A stretch of DNA of 64,000 nt from Halopseudomonas sabulinigri. GTDB lineage: Bacteria; Pseudomonadota; Gammaproteobacteria; Pseudomonadales; Pseudomonadaceae. Shown in pieces: positions 40,034-47,856 of this stretch. The position numbers and the translations under genes were made by a program. The first letter of the stretch is position 1; every line of letters starts with the position of its first letter. The notes beneath the pieces were generated by a model. The model saw only the letters and a list, made by a program, of their open reading frames with translations. It made no database searches and was not told the origin of the DNA. The stretch is from positions 2,852,001 to 2,916,000 of the forward strand of contig NZ_LT629763.1 in the NCBI RefSeq assembly GCF_900105255.1. The letters are read 5' to 3'.

Positions 40034-41172
40034 GCGGTCACCTCTATACGGTTCATATAGCCGCTGAGGGCTTCGATGTAACGGGGAATCGGCAGCAGAA
40101 AGGCGTCGTGCCCCTGCGCCGCTTCGATCTCCAGATAGCTCACCTGCTTTTTCGCCGCCAGCAGCGCATTGACCAGTTCATACGAGCGCGCAGGCGAGAA
40201 TCGCCAGTCGGTGGTAAAGGACATCACCAGCGTCTGTGCCTGAATACCTGCCAGGGTTTTCGCCAGGTCGCCGCCGTGTGCGGCGGCCGGGTCGAAATAG
40301 TCCAGCGCCTTGGTCATCAGCAGATAGGTGTTGGCGTCGAAGCGGCCGGAAAATTCCTGGCCCTGATAACGCAGGTAGCTTTCCACCTCAAACTCGACAC
40401 TGGTCAGGTCGTAGTTGAGCTGCTCGCTGCGCAGTTCGCGGCCAAACTTGCTGCCCATGGAGTCGTCCGACAGGTAGGTGATATGCCCGACCATGCGCGC
40501 CAGCATCAGGCCGCGCTTGGGAATAACGCCAAAGGCGGCATAGTCGCCGTGGTGGAAATCGGGGTCGGTGGTAATAGCCTGCCGCGCCACTTCGTTGAAG
40601 GCGATGTTCTGCGCCGACAACTTGGGCGCTGTGGCAATGGCCACACAATGGCGGATGCGCTCGGGGTAGCTGATCGCCCACTGCAGCGCCTGCATGCCGC
40701 CCAGACTGCCGCCGACCACCGCGGCCCATTGCTGCACGCCCAGCACGTCGGCCAGACGCGCCTGGCTGTGTACCCAGTCCTCTACGGTCAATACCGGGAA
40801 GCTGGCGCCATAGGCCTTGCCGGTTTCCGGGCTGATGCTGGAAGGGCCGGTGGAGCCGTGGCAGCCCCCCAGGTTATTCAAACTGACGACAAAGAAGCGG
40901 TTGGTGTCGATCGCCTTGCCGGGGCCGATGCAGGAATCCCACCAGCCGGGTTTGCGCTCATCGGCACTGTGGTAACCGGCAGCGTGGTGATGGCCGGACA
41001 GTGCGTGGCAGATCAGCACTGCATTGTCGGCAGCGGCGTTGAGCGCGCCGTAGGTTTCGTAAACCAGCTCGTAGGGCGCCAGGGCCTTGCCGCAGGTCAG
41101 CTGCAGCGGCTCGCTGAAGCTGTGTCGCTGGGGTGTCACCAGGCCGACGGAGTCAGCAGCAAATGTGGACAT
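40030..41172 (-). CDS. metX: homoserine O-acyltransferase MetX
   Basis: A 380-residue alpha/beta-hydrolase-fold enzyme that acylates homoserine in methionine synthesis. The nucleophile is in [12 protein letters not shown] (Ser at about 161), with catalytic Asp in the [12 protein letters not shown] region and His in GHDAFLLP near residue 360. In Pseudomonas, MetX is reported to use succinyl-CoA, so the name homoserine O-succinyltransferase is plausible; sequence alone does not prove it. The 149 bases before the start show no SAM riboswitch that I can recognise. Confidence 0.95.
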   Translation of the reverse strand: MSTFAADSVGLVTPQRHSFSEPLQLTCGKALAPYELVYETYGALNAAADNAVLICHALSGHHHAAGYHSADERKPGWWDSCIGPGKAIDTNRFFVVSLNNLGGCHGSTGPSSISPETGKAYGASFPVLTVEDWVHSQARLADVLGVQQWAAVVGGSLGGMQALQWAISYPERIRHCVAIATAPKLSAQNIAFNEVARQAITTDPDFHHGDYAAFGVIPKRGLMLARMVGHITYLSDDSMGSKFGRELRSEQLNYDLTSVEFEVESYLRYQGQEFSGRFDANTYLLMTKALDYFDPAAAHGGDLAKTLAGIQAQTLVMSFTTDWRFSPARSYELVNALLAAKKQVSYLEIEAAQGHDAFLLPIPRYIEALSGYMNRIEVTA

Positions 41173-41321
41173 TAATACCTGTTCCTGTGTGGGTTGGCCT
41201 GGTCTGATACGGACGGCATAGCTGCCTGGCAGGCCCTGTCTGGCGGCGGGTGCGCGACTGACCAGTACGGCGCCAACAATCGAGGCGTCAGTCTAAAGAG
41301 CGCGCTGCGCTGGTGCAATAT

Positions 41322-41615
41322 TCAGGGCCGCTGGATACCCAGTTCTGCTGGCAGTTGCTGCGGCGCGTGGATGGCAATCCGCTTCTGCCGGCTGCTCTGA
41401 CCGCTGAGCAGGCTGACCTGCTATTTGCTGACGGCGAAGGCATCGGCCAGAAAGGCCAGCAACAGGCTGTTGGCCTTGCCTTCCACCGGCGGAGCGCTGA
41501 TGCGCACCTTGAGACGCTCACCGTGCAGCCCGGCAAAGCCGATTTGGCTGGCGCCGGGTTGCAGGTGCAAGTTGAGCAGCAGCGTCTCGCCGCGCCAGCT
41601 GTAGAACGCGGTCAC
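41322..41615 (-). pseudogene. yggU: YggU/DUF167 gene interrupted by an in-frame amber codon
   Basis: Reading from GTG 41615, which directly follows the yggT stop, 64 residues match DUF167 (SWRGETLLLNLHLQPGAS, then ISAPPVEGKANSLLLAFLADAF). A TAG follows at 41421-41423. Past it the same frame continues for 32 codons with the expected family C-terminus, QVSLLSGQSSRQKRI, to a TGA at 41322-41324. The full 97-codon length equals the family norm. Thus one base change has broken the gene, or the stop is read through, or the base is a sequencing error. YggU function is unknown in any case. Confidence 0.85.
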
Positions 41616-42202
41616 AGCGCCAGCGTCAGACCCTTGGGCATGCCGGTGGCAATCGCCATGTTGGTGATGACCAGCATGTTGAGCAGATTGAGCGCGATGA
41701 AGGCAAAGATGGGCGACAGATCCAGCCCGCCCATGGAGGGCAGAATCTTGCGGATCGGCGCGAGAACCGGCTCGCACAGCTGATTTACCAGCATGGCCGC
41801 CGGATTGGCGCTGCCCGGGGCAACCCAGGACAGGATCACACTGATGATCAGGGCGAAGAAAAACACCTTGAGGAAGAGGGCGGTAATCCCCACCAGCGAC
41901 CAGGCCAGCAGCTGCAGAATGCCCGGCAGAGCGTAGCCCATCAATTTGATGATGATAGCCATCAGCACCAGTTGGATCGCCAGCGCCAGTACCAGGGAGG
42001 CGAAGTCGACCCCGGCGTAGCCGGGGATGACCCGGCGCAGCGGCATCAGCAGCGGTTTGGTGGCACGCACGATGAACTGCGACAGCGGGTTGTAGAAGTC
42101 CGCACGCACCAGTTGCAGGATAAAGCGCAGTAGTACGATCAGCAGATACAGGCTGCCGAGGGTCTGCACAATATAGATAGCTGCCATGTTCAGGCCGGTC
42201 AT
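41612..42202 (-). CDS. yggT: YggT family membrane protein
   Basis: A 196-residue protein made of two similar YggT repeats, each with two membrane segments and the motif NPLSQFIVRATKPLLMPLRRVIPG-like, seen at about residues 38-60 and again at 135-155 (NQLCEPVLAPIRKILP). The family is linked to osmotic/ion homeostasis or Z-ring placement in other bacteria, but the role here is unproven. It lies between proC and yggU; the yggU GTG overlaps its stop. Confidence 0.93.
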   Translation of the reverse strand: MTGLNMAAIYIVQTLGSLYLLIVLLRFILQLVRADFYNPLSQFIVRATKPLLMPLRRVIPGYAGVDFASLVLALAIQLVLMAIIIKLMGYALPGILQLLAWSLVGITALFLKVFFFALIISVILSWVAPGSANPAAMLVNQLCEPVLAPIRKILPSMGGLDLSPIFAFIALNLLNMLVITNMAIATGMPKGLTLAL

Positions 42203-42211
42203 GGTGTTTCC

Positions 42212-43030
42212 TCAGGCGAGTTCTTTGGACATTTCGGCGGCGCGTTTGGCGGCGGCCTGCATGGCGTGGTCGACCATTTGTGGCAGGCCTTCTGTCTGGA
42301 AGGTCTTGATCGCCTGCTCGGTGGTGCCGCCGGGCGAGCAGACGCGGCGGCGCAGCTCGGCCACGTCGACATCGCTGTTGACTGCCATGTCGGCGGCGCC
42401 CAGCGCGGTGAACAGCGCCATGCGTTCGGCGGTGTCACGCGGCAAGCCGAGCTTTTCACCGGCGTCGATCATCGCCTCAATCATGTAGAAGAAATAAGCC
42501 GGGCCACTGCCGGAGACGGCGATCACGGCGTCGATCAGGTTTTCTTCTTCCAGCCAAACGCTGATACCGACGGCGTTGAAAATGGTCTCGGTCAGCTCTT
42601 TCTGCGCTTCGCTCACCGCGGCGGTGGCAAACAGGCCGCTGACGCCCTGGCCGCGTAACGACGGCGTGTTGGGCATGCAGCGCACAATGGGCGTAGTGTC
42701 GCCGAGCCACTCGGCCAGGCTGTCGCAGCTGATGCCGGCGGCAATCGAGATCACCAACTGGCCGGGCTTGCGCTCGGCCGGCAGCGCGCGGCAGACCGCC
42801 TGCATCACCTGCGGTTTGACCGCCAGCAGCAGCACGTCGCATTCGGCGGCGAGTAACGCATTATCGGTCACGGTACGAATCTGGAACTGCTTGCTCAGGG
42901 CCGCGCCCTGTTCCGCCTTGGGATCGCTGGCAATGATGCGCTCGGGTTTCATGTTCTTCTGCAGCAGGCCACCAATCAGGCTGGTAGCCATGTTGCCGGC
43001 GCCGATGAAACCGATAATGGGAGCAGTCAT
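42212..43030 (-). CDS. proC: pyrroline-5-carboxylate reductase
   Basis: A 272-residue NAD(P)H-dependent enzyme for the last step of proline synthesis. The Rossmann motif IGFIGAGNMATSLIGGL is at residues 5-21 and the C-terminal catalytic helices contain AVSGSGPAYFFYMIEAMID and the conserved VCSPGGTTEQAI block. Length is normal. It starts right at the end of yggS (one base between). Confidence 0.98.
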   Translation of the reverse strand: MTAPIIGFIGAGNMATSLIGGLLQKNMKPERIIASDPKAEQGAALSKQFQIRTVTDNALLAAECDVLLLAVKPQVMQAVCRALPAERKPGQLVISIAAGISCDSLAEWLGDTTPIVRCMPNTPSLRGQGVSGLFATAAVSEAQKELTETIFNAVGISVWLEEENLIDAVIAVSGSGPAYFFYMIEAMIDAGEKLGLPRDTAERMALFTALGAADMAVNSDVDVAELRRRVCSPGGTTEQAIKTFQTEGLPQMVDHAMQAAAKRAAEMSKELA

Positions 43031-43744
43031 TTAGTTGGAACCTCGCTCGGAATGCGTGTTGGTTGTGGAGTAGTCGCGTGCGCCAAAGAGTGCGCTGCCG
43101 ATACGCACCATGCTGGCGCCTTCCTGAATGGCTTCTACCAGGTCGTCGCTCATGCCCATGGACAAGGTGTCGAGCGGCAGTGGCAGGGCCGCCTGGGCTG
43201 CGCGCAACGCCGCTAGCGGCGCGCGGCGTGCGGCGCTGGTCTCGGCCGGCGCCGGAATTGCCATCAGGCCACGCAGGCGCAAGCGCGGTAGCGCGGCCAC
43301 GGCATCAGCCAGTGCAGGCAGTTCAGCCAGGCTGACGCCGGACTTGCTGTCTTCGCCGCTGATATTCACCTGCAGGCAGACATTCAGTGCCGGCAGGTGT
43401 TCCGGGCGCTGTTCGGACAAGCGTCTGGCAATCTTCAGACGGTCAACGCTGTGCACCCAGTCGAAGTGCTCGGCGATGGTTTTCGTCTTGTTGGATTGAA
43501 TGGGGCCGATGAAGTGCCAGATCAAGGGGAGGTCGGACAGCACGGAGATCTTCTCCAGCGCTTCCTGCAGGTAGTTTTCCCCTATATTCTGTACGCCTGC
43601 TGCCCAGGCGTCACGGATGGCACTGGCGGGACGGGTTTTGCTCACCGCCATCAGGGTAATGGTATCGGGGTCGCGGTCGGCAACGGCGGCGGCGCGCTGT
43701 ATGCGTTCACGAACGTTTGCAATATTCTCTGCTATCGTGGACAT
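43031..43744 (-). CDS. yggS: PLP homeostasis protein YggS (PLPBP)
   Basis: A 237-residue alanine-racemase-like TIM barrel that binds pyridoxal phosphate on Lys36 (MAVSKTRP) and influences vitamin B6 and amino acid pools. GENYLQEALEK and the C-terminal SMGMSDDLVEAI, which holds the phosphate loop, are typical. It is divergent from pilT with 77 bases between starts and is followed by proC and yggT. Confidence 0.96.
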   Translation of the reverse strand: MSTIAENIANVRERIQRAAAVADRDPDTITLMAVSKTRPASAIRDAWAAGVQNIGENYLQEALEKISVLSDLPLIWHFIGPIQSNKTKTIAEHFDWVHSVDRLKIARRLSEQRPEHLPALNVCLQVNISGEDSKSGVSLAELPALADAVAALPRLRLRGLMAIPAPAETSAARRAPLAALRAAQAALPLPLDTLSMGMSDDLVEAIQEGASMVRIGSALFGARDYSTTNTHSERGSN

Positions 43745-43821
43745 TACTGACGTTAATACCTTGCCAATCGAATAGACTCTGCCGGCATTCTACATGCTTG
43801 CAGGTTGTAATGGGGAACCCT

Positions 43822-44856
43822 ATGGATATTACCGAGCTGTTAGCCTTCAGCGCCAAACAGGGCGCGTCGGACTTGCACCTGTCGGCAGGACTGCCGCCCA
43901 TGATTCGTGTGGATGGCGACGTGCGCCGGATCAACGTGCCGGCCATGGAACACAAGCAAGTGCATGGCTTGATCTACGACATCATGAACGACAAGCAGCG
44001 CAAGGATTTCGAGGAGTTTCTCGAGACCGACTTCTCGTTCGAAGTGCCCGGTGTTGCTCGCTTCCGGGTGAACGCCTTCAATCAGAACCGCGGCGCTGGC
44101 GCTGTGTTCCGGACCATTCCTTCCAAGGTACTGACCATGGAAGATCTGGGCATGGGCGACGTGTTCAAGAAGATTTCCGACAACCCGCGTGGTCTGGTGC
44201 TGGTCACCGGCCCGACCGGTTCGGGCAAGTCAACCAGCCTTGCGGCCATGGTCGATTACCTGAACAGCACCAAGTACCAGCATATTCTGACCATCGAGGA
44301 CCCGATCGAATTCGTTCACGAGTCGAAAAAGTGTCTGGTCAACCAGCGTGAAGTGCACCGCGACACCCTGGGTTTTGCCGAAGCCCTGCGCTCGGCCCTG
44401 CGGGAAGACCCCGACATCATCCTGGTCGGCGAGATGCGTGACCTCGAGACCATTCGCCTGGCGTTGACCGCAGCGGAAACCGGCCACTTGGTGTTCGGCA
44501 CCCTGCACACCACCTCGGCGGCCAAGACCATTGACCGTATCGTCGACGTCTTCCCCGGTGAAGAAAAGTCCATGGTGCGTTCGATGCTGTCCGAATCGCT
44601 GCAAGCGGTTATCTCGCAGACCCTGCTGAAGAAGATTGGTGGTGGCCGGGTTGCTGCGCACGAAATCATGATTGGCACCCCGGCGATCCGCAACCTGATC
44701 CGCGAAGACAAAATCGCGCAGATGTATTCGGCTATTCAGACCGGCGGCAACATCGGTATGCAGACGCTCGACATGTGCTTGAAAGGTCTGATTTCCAAAG
44801 GTCTGATCACCAAGGAAAGCGCCCGCGAAAAAGCCAAGGCAGTCGACGGTTTCTAA
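43822..44856 (+). CDS. pilT: type IV pilus retraction ATPase PilT
   Basis: A 344-residue hexameric ATPase that powers pilus retraction and twitching. Walker A GPTGSGKST is at residues 130-138, the Asp box and Walker B lie in DPDIILVGEMRD, the His box in GHLVFGTLHTTSA, and the retraction-specific AIRNLIRE motif is at about 290. GGGGAA precedes ATG 43822; the open frame from 43717 would overlap the yggS start and is not conserved. It is followed by pilU after 61 bases. Confidence 0.99.
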   Translation: MDITELLAFSAKQGASDLHLSAGLPPMIRVDGDVRRINVPAMEHKQVHGLIYDIMNDKQRKDFEEFLETDFSFEVPGVARFRVNAFNQNRGAGAVFRTIPSKVLTMEDLGMGDVFKKISDNPRGLVLVTGPTGSGKSTSLAAMVDYLNSTKYQHILTIEDPIEFVHESKKCLVNQREVHRDTLGFAEALRSALREDPDIILVGEMRDLETIRLALTAAETGHLVFGTLHTTSAAKTIDRIVDVFPGEEKSMVRSMLSESLQAVISQTLLKKIGGGRVAAHEIMIGTPAIRNLIREDKIAQMYSAIQTGGNIGMQTLDMCLKGLISKGLITKESAREKAKAVDGF

Positions 44857-44873
44857 CGCGGCTGGCTGTTTTT

Positions 44874-44894
44874 GGCGGGCCCAAGCTGCCCGCC
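44874..44894 (+). other. hairpin between pilT and pilU
   Basis: GGCGGGC and GCCCGCC form a perfect 7-base stem with a 7-base loop. No T tract follows on the plus strand, so it is unlikely to terminate fully; it may partly attenuate or protect the pilT message. Confidence 0.45.
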
Positions 44895-44917
44895 GCGAAG
44901 GATAAAAGAGGCATAGC

Positions 44918-46072
44918 ATGGAGTTTGAAAAGCTGTTGCGGCTGATGGTCGAGAAAGGCGCATCCGACCTGTTCATTACAGCCGGCGTTCCACCCAGCAT
45001 GAAAGTGCATGGCAAGATTCTGCCGGTGACCAAGACCCCCCTCTCGCCTGAACAGACCCGCGAAACCGTGCTGGGCGTCATGACCGAAGCGCAGCGCCGC
45101 GAGTTCGCCGAGAAGCGCGAGTGCAACTTTGCCATTAGCGCGCGCGGTATTGGCCGTTTCCGTGTCAGTGCCTTTTATCAGCGCAACCTGGTCGGCATGG
45201 TCCTGCGCCGCATCGAGATCAATATCCCGACCATGGAAGAGCTGCGCCTGCCCGATGTGCTCAAGCAGTTGGCCATGACCAAGCGGGGCCTGGTGATCTT
45301 TGTCGGCGCGACCGGTACCGGTAAGTCGACTTCGCTGGCGTCGATGATCGGCTACCGCAACAAGCACTCCAGCGGCCACATCATCTCGATTGAAGACCCG
45401 ATCGAATTTATCCATCAGCATCAGAACTGCATCGTCACCCAGCGCGAAGTGGGGATTGATACCGATTCTTTCGAGATCGCCCTGAAAAACACCCTGCGCC
45501 AGGCGCCGGATGTGATTCTGATTGGTGAGGTGCGCAGCAAGGAGACCATGGAGCACGCGGTGGCCTTTGCCGAGACCGGTCACCTGTGTCTGGCCACGCT
45601 GCACGCCAACAACGCCAACCAGGCGCTTGACCGCATCATTCACTTCTTCCCTACCGAGCTGCATCAGCAGGTGTGGATGGATCTGTCCCTCAACCTCAAG
45701 GCGATTGTGGCCCAGCAGCTGATCCCCTCGCCGGACGGCAAAGGCCGTCGTGCAGCCATTGAGGTGTTGCTGAACTCACCGCTGGCCGCCGACATGATCC
45801 GCAAGGGTGAAGTGCACGAACTCAAACCGCTGATGGCGCGTTCTGGCGAGTTGGGTATGCAAACCTTCGATCAGGCGTTGTACAAGCTGTACAGCCAGGG
45901 CGAGATTACCTATGAGGATGCACTGGCCCACGCCGATTCGGCCAACGACCTGCGTTTGATGATCAAGCTGGGCTCGGAGACCGACGGCAAGCATCTGATG
46001 GGCGAAGAGAACAACGGTTTCTCGCTGGAAGAGGAAGACGAAACCAGCGTTCACCACCGCACACGGCGTTAA
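44918..46072 (+). CDS. pilU: PilT-dependent accessory ATPase PilU
   Basis: A 384-residue PilT paralogue that assists retraction under load. Walker A GATGTGKST is at about residues 131-139, Walker B in APDVILIGEVRS and the His box in GHLCLATLHANNA. The acidic C-terminal tail (GEENNGFSLEEEDE) is longer than in PilT, as usual for PilU. Its last four bases overlap the stop of siaD, which converges from the other strand. Confidence 0.98.
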   Translation: MEFEKLLRLMVEKGASDLFITAGVPPSMKVHGKILPVTKTPLSPEQTRETVLGVMTEAQRREFAEKRECNFAISARGIGRFRVSAFYQRNLVGMVLRRIEINIPTMEELRLPDVLKQLAMTKRGLVIFVGATGTGKSTSLASMIGYRNKHSSGHIISIEDPIEFIHQHQNCIVTQREVGIDTDSFEIALKNTLRQAPDVILIGEVRSKETMEHAVAFAETGHLCLATLHANNANQALDRIIHFFPTELHQQVWMDLSLNLKAIVAQQLIPSPDGKGRRAAIEVLLNSPLAADMIRKGEVHELKPLMARSGELGMQTFDQALYKLYSQGEITYEDALAHADSANDLRLMIKLGSETDGKHLMGEENNGFSLEEEDETSVHHRTRR

Positions 46073-46872
46073 GCGCCGCTGGGCGCCCGCGCGGTGCTCA
46101 ACTGGTTGCGACCACCACGCTTGGCTACCAGCAGGGCGTGGTCGGCCTGGTTGATGGTTTCCGAGTAGCTTTCCCCTGGCTGATACTCGGCAATGCCGAT
46201 GCTGATAGTGGCATTGACCGAGTCGGTCTGCGCGCGAATGGTCAGGTTCTCTATTGCCGTGCGCACCCGCTCCATGACCTTGGCCGCAGCGTCGGCCTGG
46301 GTTTCCGGTAACAGAATCAGAAACTCCTCGCCGCCCCAGCGCCCGCACAAATCCTGCTCTCTGATCTCTGCGTCCAGCACCCGGGCGATTTCGGTCAGCG
46401 CGCTATCGCCCAGCTCATGGCCGTACTGGTCGTTGATCGTCTTGAAGTGGTCAACGTCAAGCATGGCGATGGTAAAGGGGCGCTGGTAGCGCGCGTAACG
46501 CTCGGCTTCCTTCTTCAGACGGTCGACCAGCAGGCGCCGGTTAGGCAGCCCGGTCAGGGCGTCATGGGTTGAGGCTTCACGCAGTGCCTCGTTGAGGTCG
46601 CGCATCATGTTCTGGTAGCGATCGGAGATGCGCGCGACCTTCTCCAGTTGTCGCAGCTGCTTGTTCAGGCGCTCGGTCAGCGACTGCTCCTGCTGCTTGG
46701 CCATGCTCTGGTAAGCGTCGGAAATGCGGCTGATTCGGTCGATGCGTCGCGCCAGGTCCTGATGGTTGGCCCAGAGCGAGACCAGGGGTTCGCGCAACGG
46801 ATTGTCCTGCTGGGCGGGATCCTCCAATAGCGCGTGGATATTGGCTTCAAGGCTCTGGTTTGGCTGTTTCAT
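46069..46872 (-). CDS. siaD: diguanylate cyclase SiaD
   Basis: A 267-residue cytoplasmic GGDEF protein that makes c-di-GMP. The active-site loop is GGEEF in CGRWGGEEFLILLPE, and a product-inhibition I-site REQD lies five residues before it. The N-terminal 95 residues form a long coiled coil (KQLRQLEKVARISDRYQ and related heptads) typical of SiaD. It is the last gene of siaABCD; in P. aeruginosa SiaD is activated by direct binding of unphosphorylated SiaC. Identification rests on the operon as well as the sequence. Confidence 0.9.
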   Translation of the reverse strand: MKQPNQSLEANIHALLEDPAQQDNPLREPLVSLWANHQDLARRIDRISRISDAYQSMAKQQEQSLTERLNKQLRQLEKVARISDRYQNMMRDLNEALREASTHDALTGLPNRRLLVDRLKKEAERYARYQRPFTIAMLDVDHFKTINDQYGHELGDSALTEIARVLDAEIREQDLCGRWGGEEFLILLPETQADAAAKVMERVRTAIENLTIRAQTDSVNATISIGIAEYQPGESYSETINQADHALLVAKRGGRNQLSTARAPSGA

Positions 46873-46880
46873 CTCGGACT

Positions 46881-47258
46881 CTAGGTGTGGCTGACAATAT
46901 CGAACGGGAAGCTGCAGTCTTCCTTGAACTCCTCGGCCAACTCCGCGACCCGCTCGTTCTGTGGATCATAGTACCAGCAAACGGAGACCGGCTTGCCTTG
47001 CTGGTGAGCGGCTTCCAACAGGTCGAATATGTCCATCATGGCCTTGACGCTGCTGGTGTTCAGGTACAGCAGGCGCAACTCCAGTGCCAGAGGTGCAGAG
47101 GCCTGGTCCAGATAGGCTTCCATCCAGTCGAATACCTGCTGGAACATGTCGAAGGAGTTTTCCGGGTAGGAATCACCTTCCATGTAGAGCTTGCCGTTGG
47201 CCCAGTCACTACGAACTTCGGGGGTGGACTGGGAGCTGGCGATAGAAAAATCAGTCAT
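46881..47258 (-). CDS. siaC: SiaC, phospho-switch partner of the diguanylate cyclase (DUF1987)
   Basis: A 125-residue DUF1987 protein. With the start at ATG 47258, the conserved phospho-acceptor falls exactly at Thr68 in LYLNTSS, the position reported for P. aeruginosa SiaC. Unphosphorylated SiaC activates SiaD; the SiaB kinase blocks it and the SiaA phosphatase restores it. A TTG at 47279 in the same frame is possible but breaks this numbering. It lies between siaB (22 bases) and siaD (8 bases). Confidence 0.92.
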   Translation of the reverse strand: MTDFSIASSQSTPEVRSDWANGKLYMEGDSYPENSFDMFQQVFDWMEAYLDQASAPLALELRLLYLNTSSVKAMMDIFDLLEAAHQQGKPVSVCWYYDPQNERVAELAEEFKEDCSFPFDIVSHT

Positions 47259-47279
47259 GGGTTTAAACTCGTTACTCAA

Positions 47280-47822
47280 TCAGATGACGGCGCGCAGGCT
47301 GAAAAAGCCGCGACCGCCGGCCAGTGGCTGCAGGGAGGCCTGCAGTGGCTCGCTGGATTTTCGTGCTATGTCGATCAACCCGAGTCCGGCGCCCGAGGGG
47401 CGCGCTTCATCACGGGGGCGACGTAGCTGTTCCTTGTAGGCGGCTTTCAGCTCGGCCTTGTCCATGCCTGCCAGGCCTTCTACGGCCTGCAGCAGGTTTT
47501 CGCCGTCGGGCATTTCGATCAGGTTGCCGGCCGACACCACATAGCGGCCGCCCTGGTTGCGCGAGACCACCACGGTCGCGCCCGCTTCCTGCTCGTTCCA
47601 TTGCCGGGCGCGGGTGTAGTGGCTGATGTTCTGCGTCATTTCAATATACACCGCGAAGACATCCATGGCGGCACTGGGGTGTGCGTGCTCGGCCGACAGG
47701 TAGTTGCGCAGGGCATTACCTATCTCTTCGATCAGGCTGCGCGAGATGGGGCCGTTGAAACACAGCATTATTTGCTGGTTGTTGAAGCGCTCACGCATGG
47801 CAAAAAGGTCAATATTTTCCAT
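47280..47822 (-). CDS. siaB: SiaB family kinase
   Basis: A 180-residue protein of the SiaB family (DUF6272), a GHKL-type fold that phosphorylates SiaC. The N-terminal MLCFNGPISRSLIEEIGNALR and the C-terminal nucleotide-region GAGLGLIDIARKS are typical; the latter resembles the G-box of GHKL ATPases. I chose ATG 47822; an open frame extends to 48143 but would overlap siaA. It is the antagonist of the SiaA phosphatase encoded 34 bases upstream. Confidence 0.9.
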   Translation of the reverse strand: MENIDLFAMRERFNNQQIMLCFNGPISRSLIEEIGNALRNYLSAEHAHPSAAMDVFAVYIEMTQNISHYTRARQWNEQEAGATVVVSRNQGGRYVVSAGNLIEMPDGENLLQAVEGLAGMDKAELKAAYKEQLRRPRDEARPSGAGLGLIDIARKSSEPLQASLQPLAGGRGFFSLRAVI

Positions 47823-47856
47823 TACAGCTCCTGTGCGATTCAATGAGTGGCCCGCG

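Noticed and set aside
41173-41321. Possible SAM-type riboswitch upstream of metX
   Set aside because: I could not find the paired helices or conserved core of known SAM riboswitches in this gap.
41288-41536. 82-codon open frame overlapping the yggU 3' half in another frame
   Set aside because: The frame that matches DUF167 is a different one; this frame gives an Arg/Ser-rich product with no family match.
44230-45664. Long antisense frames opposite pilT and pilU
   Set aside because: Both lie opposite strongly conserved ATPase genes and have no domain content.
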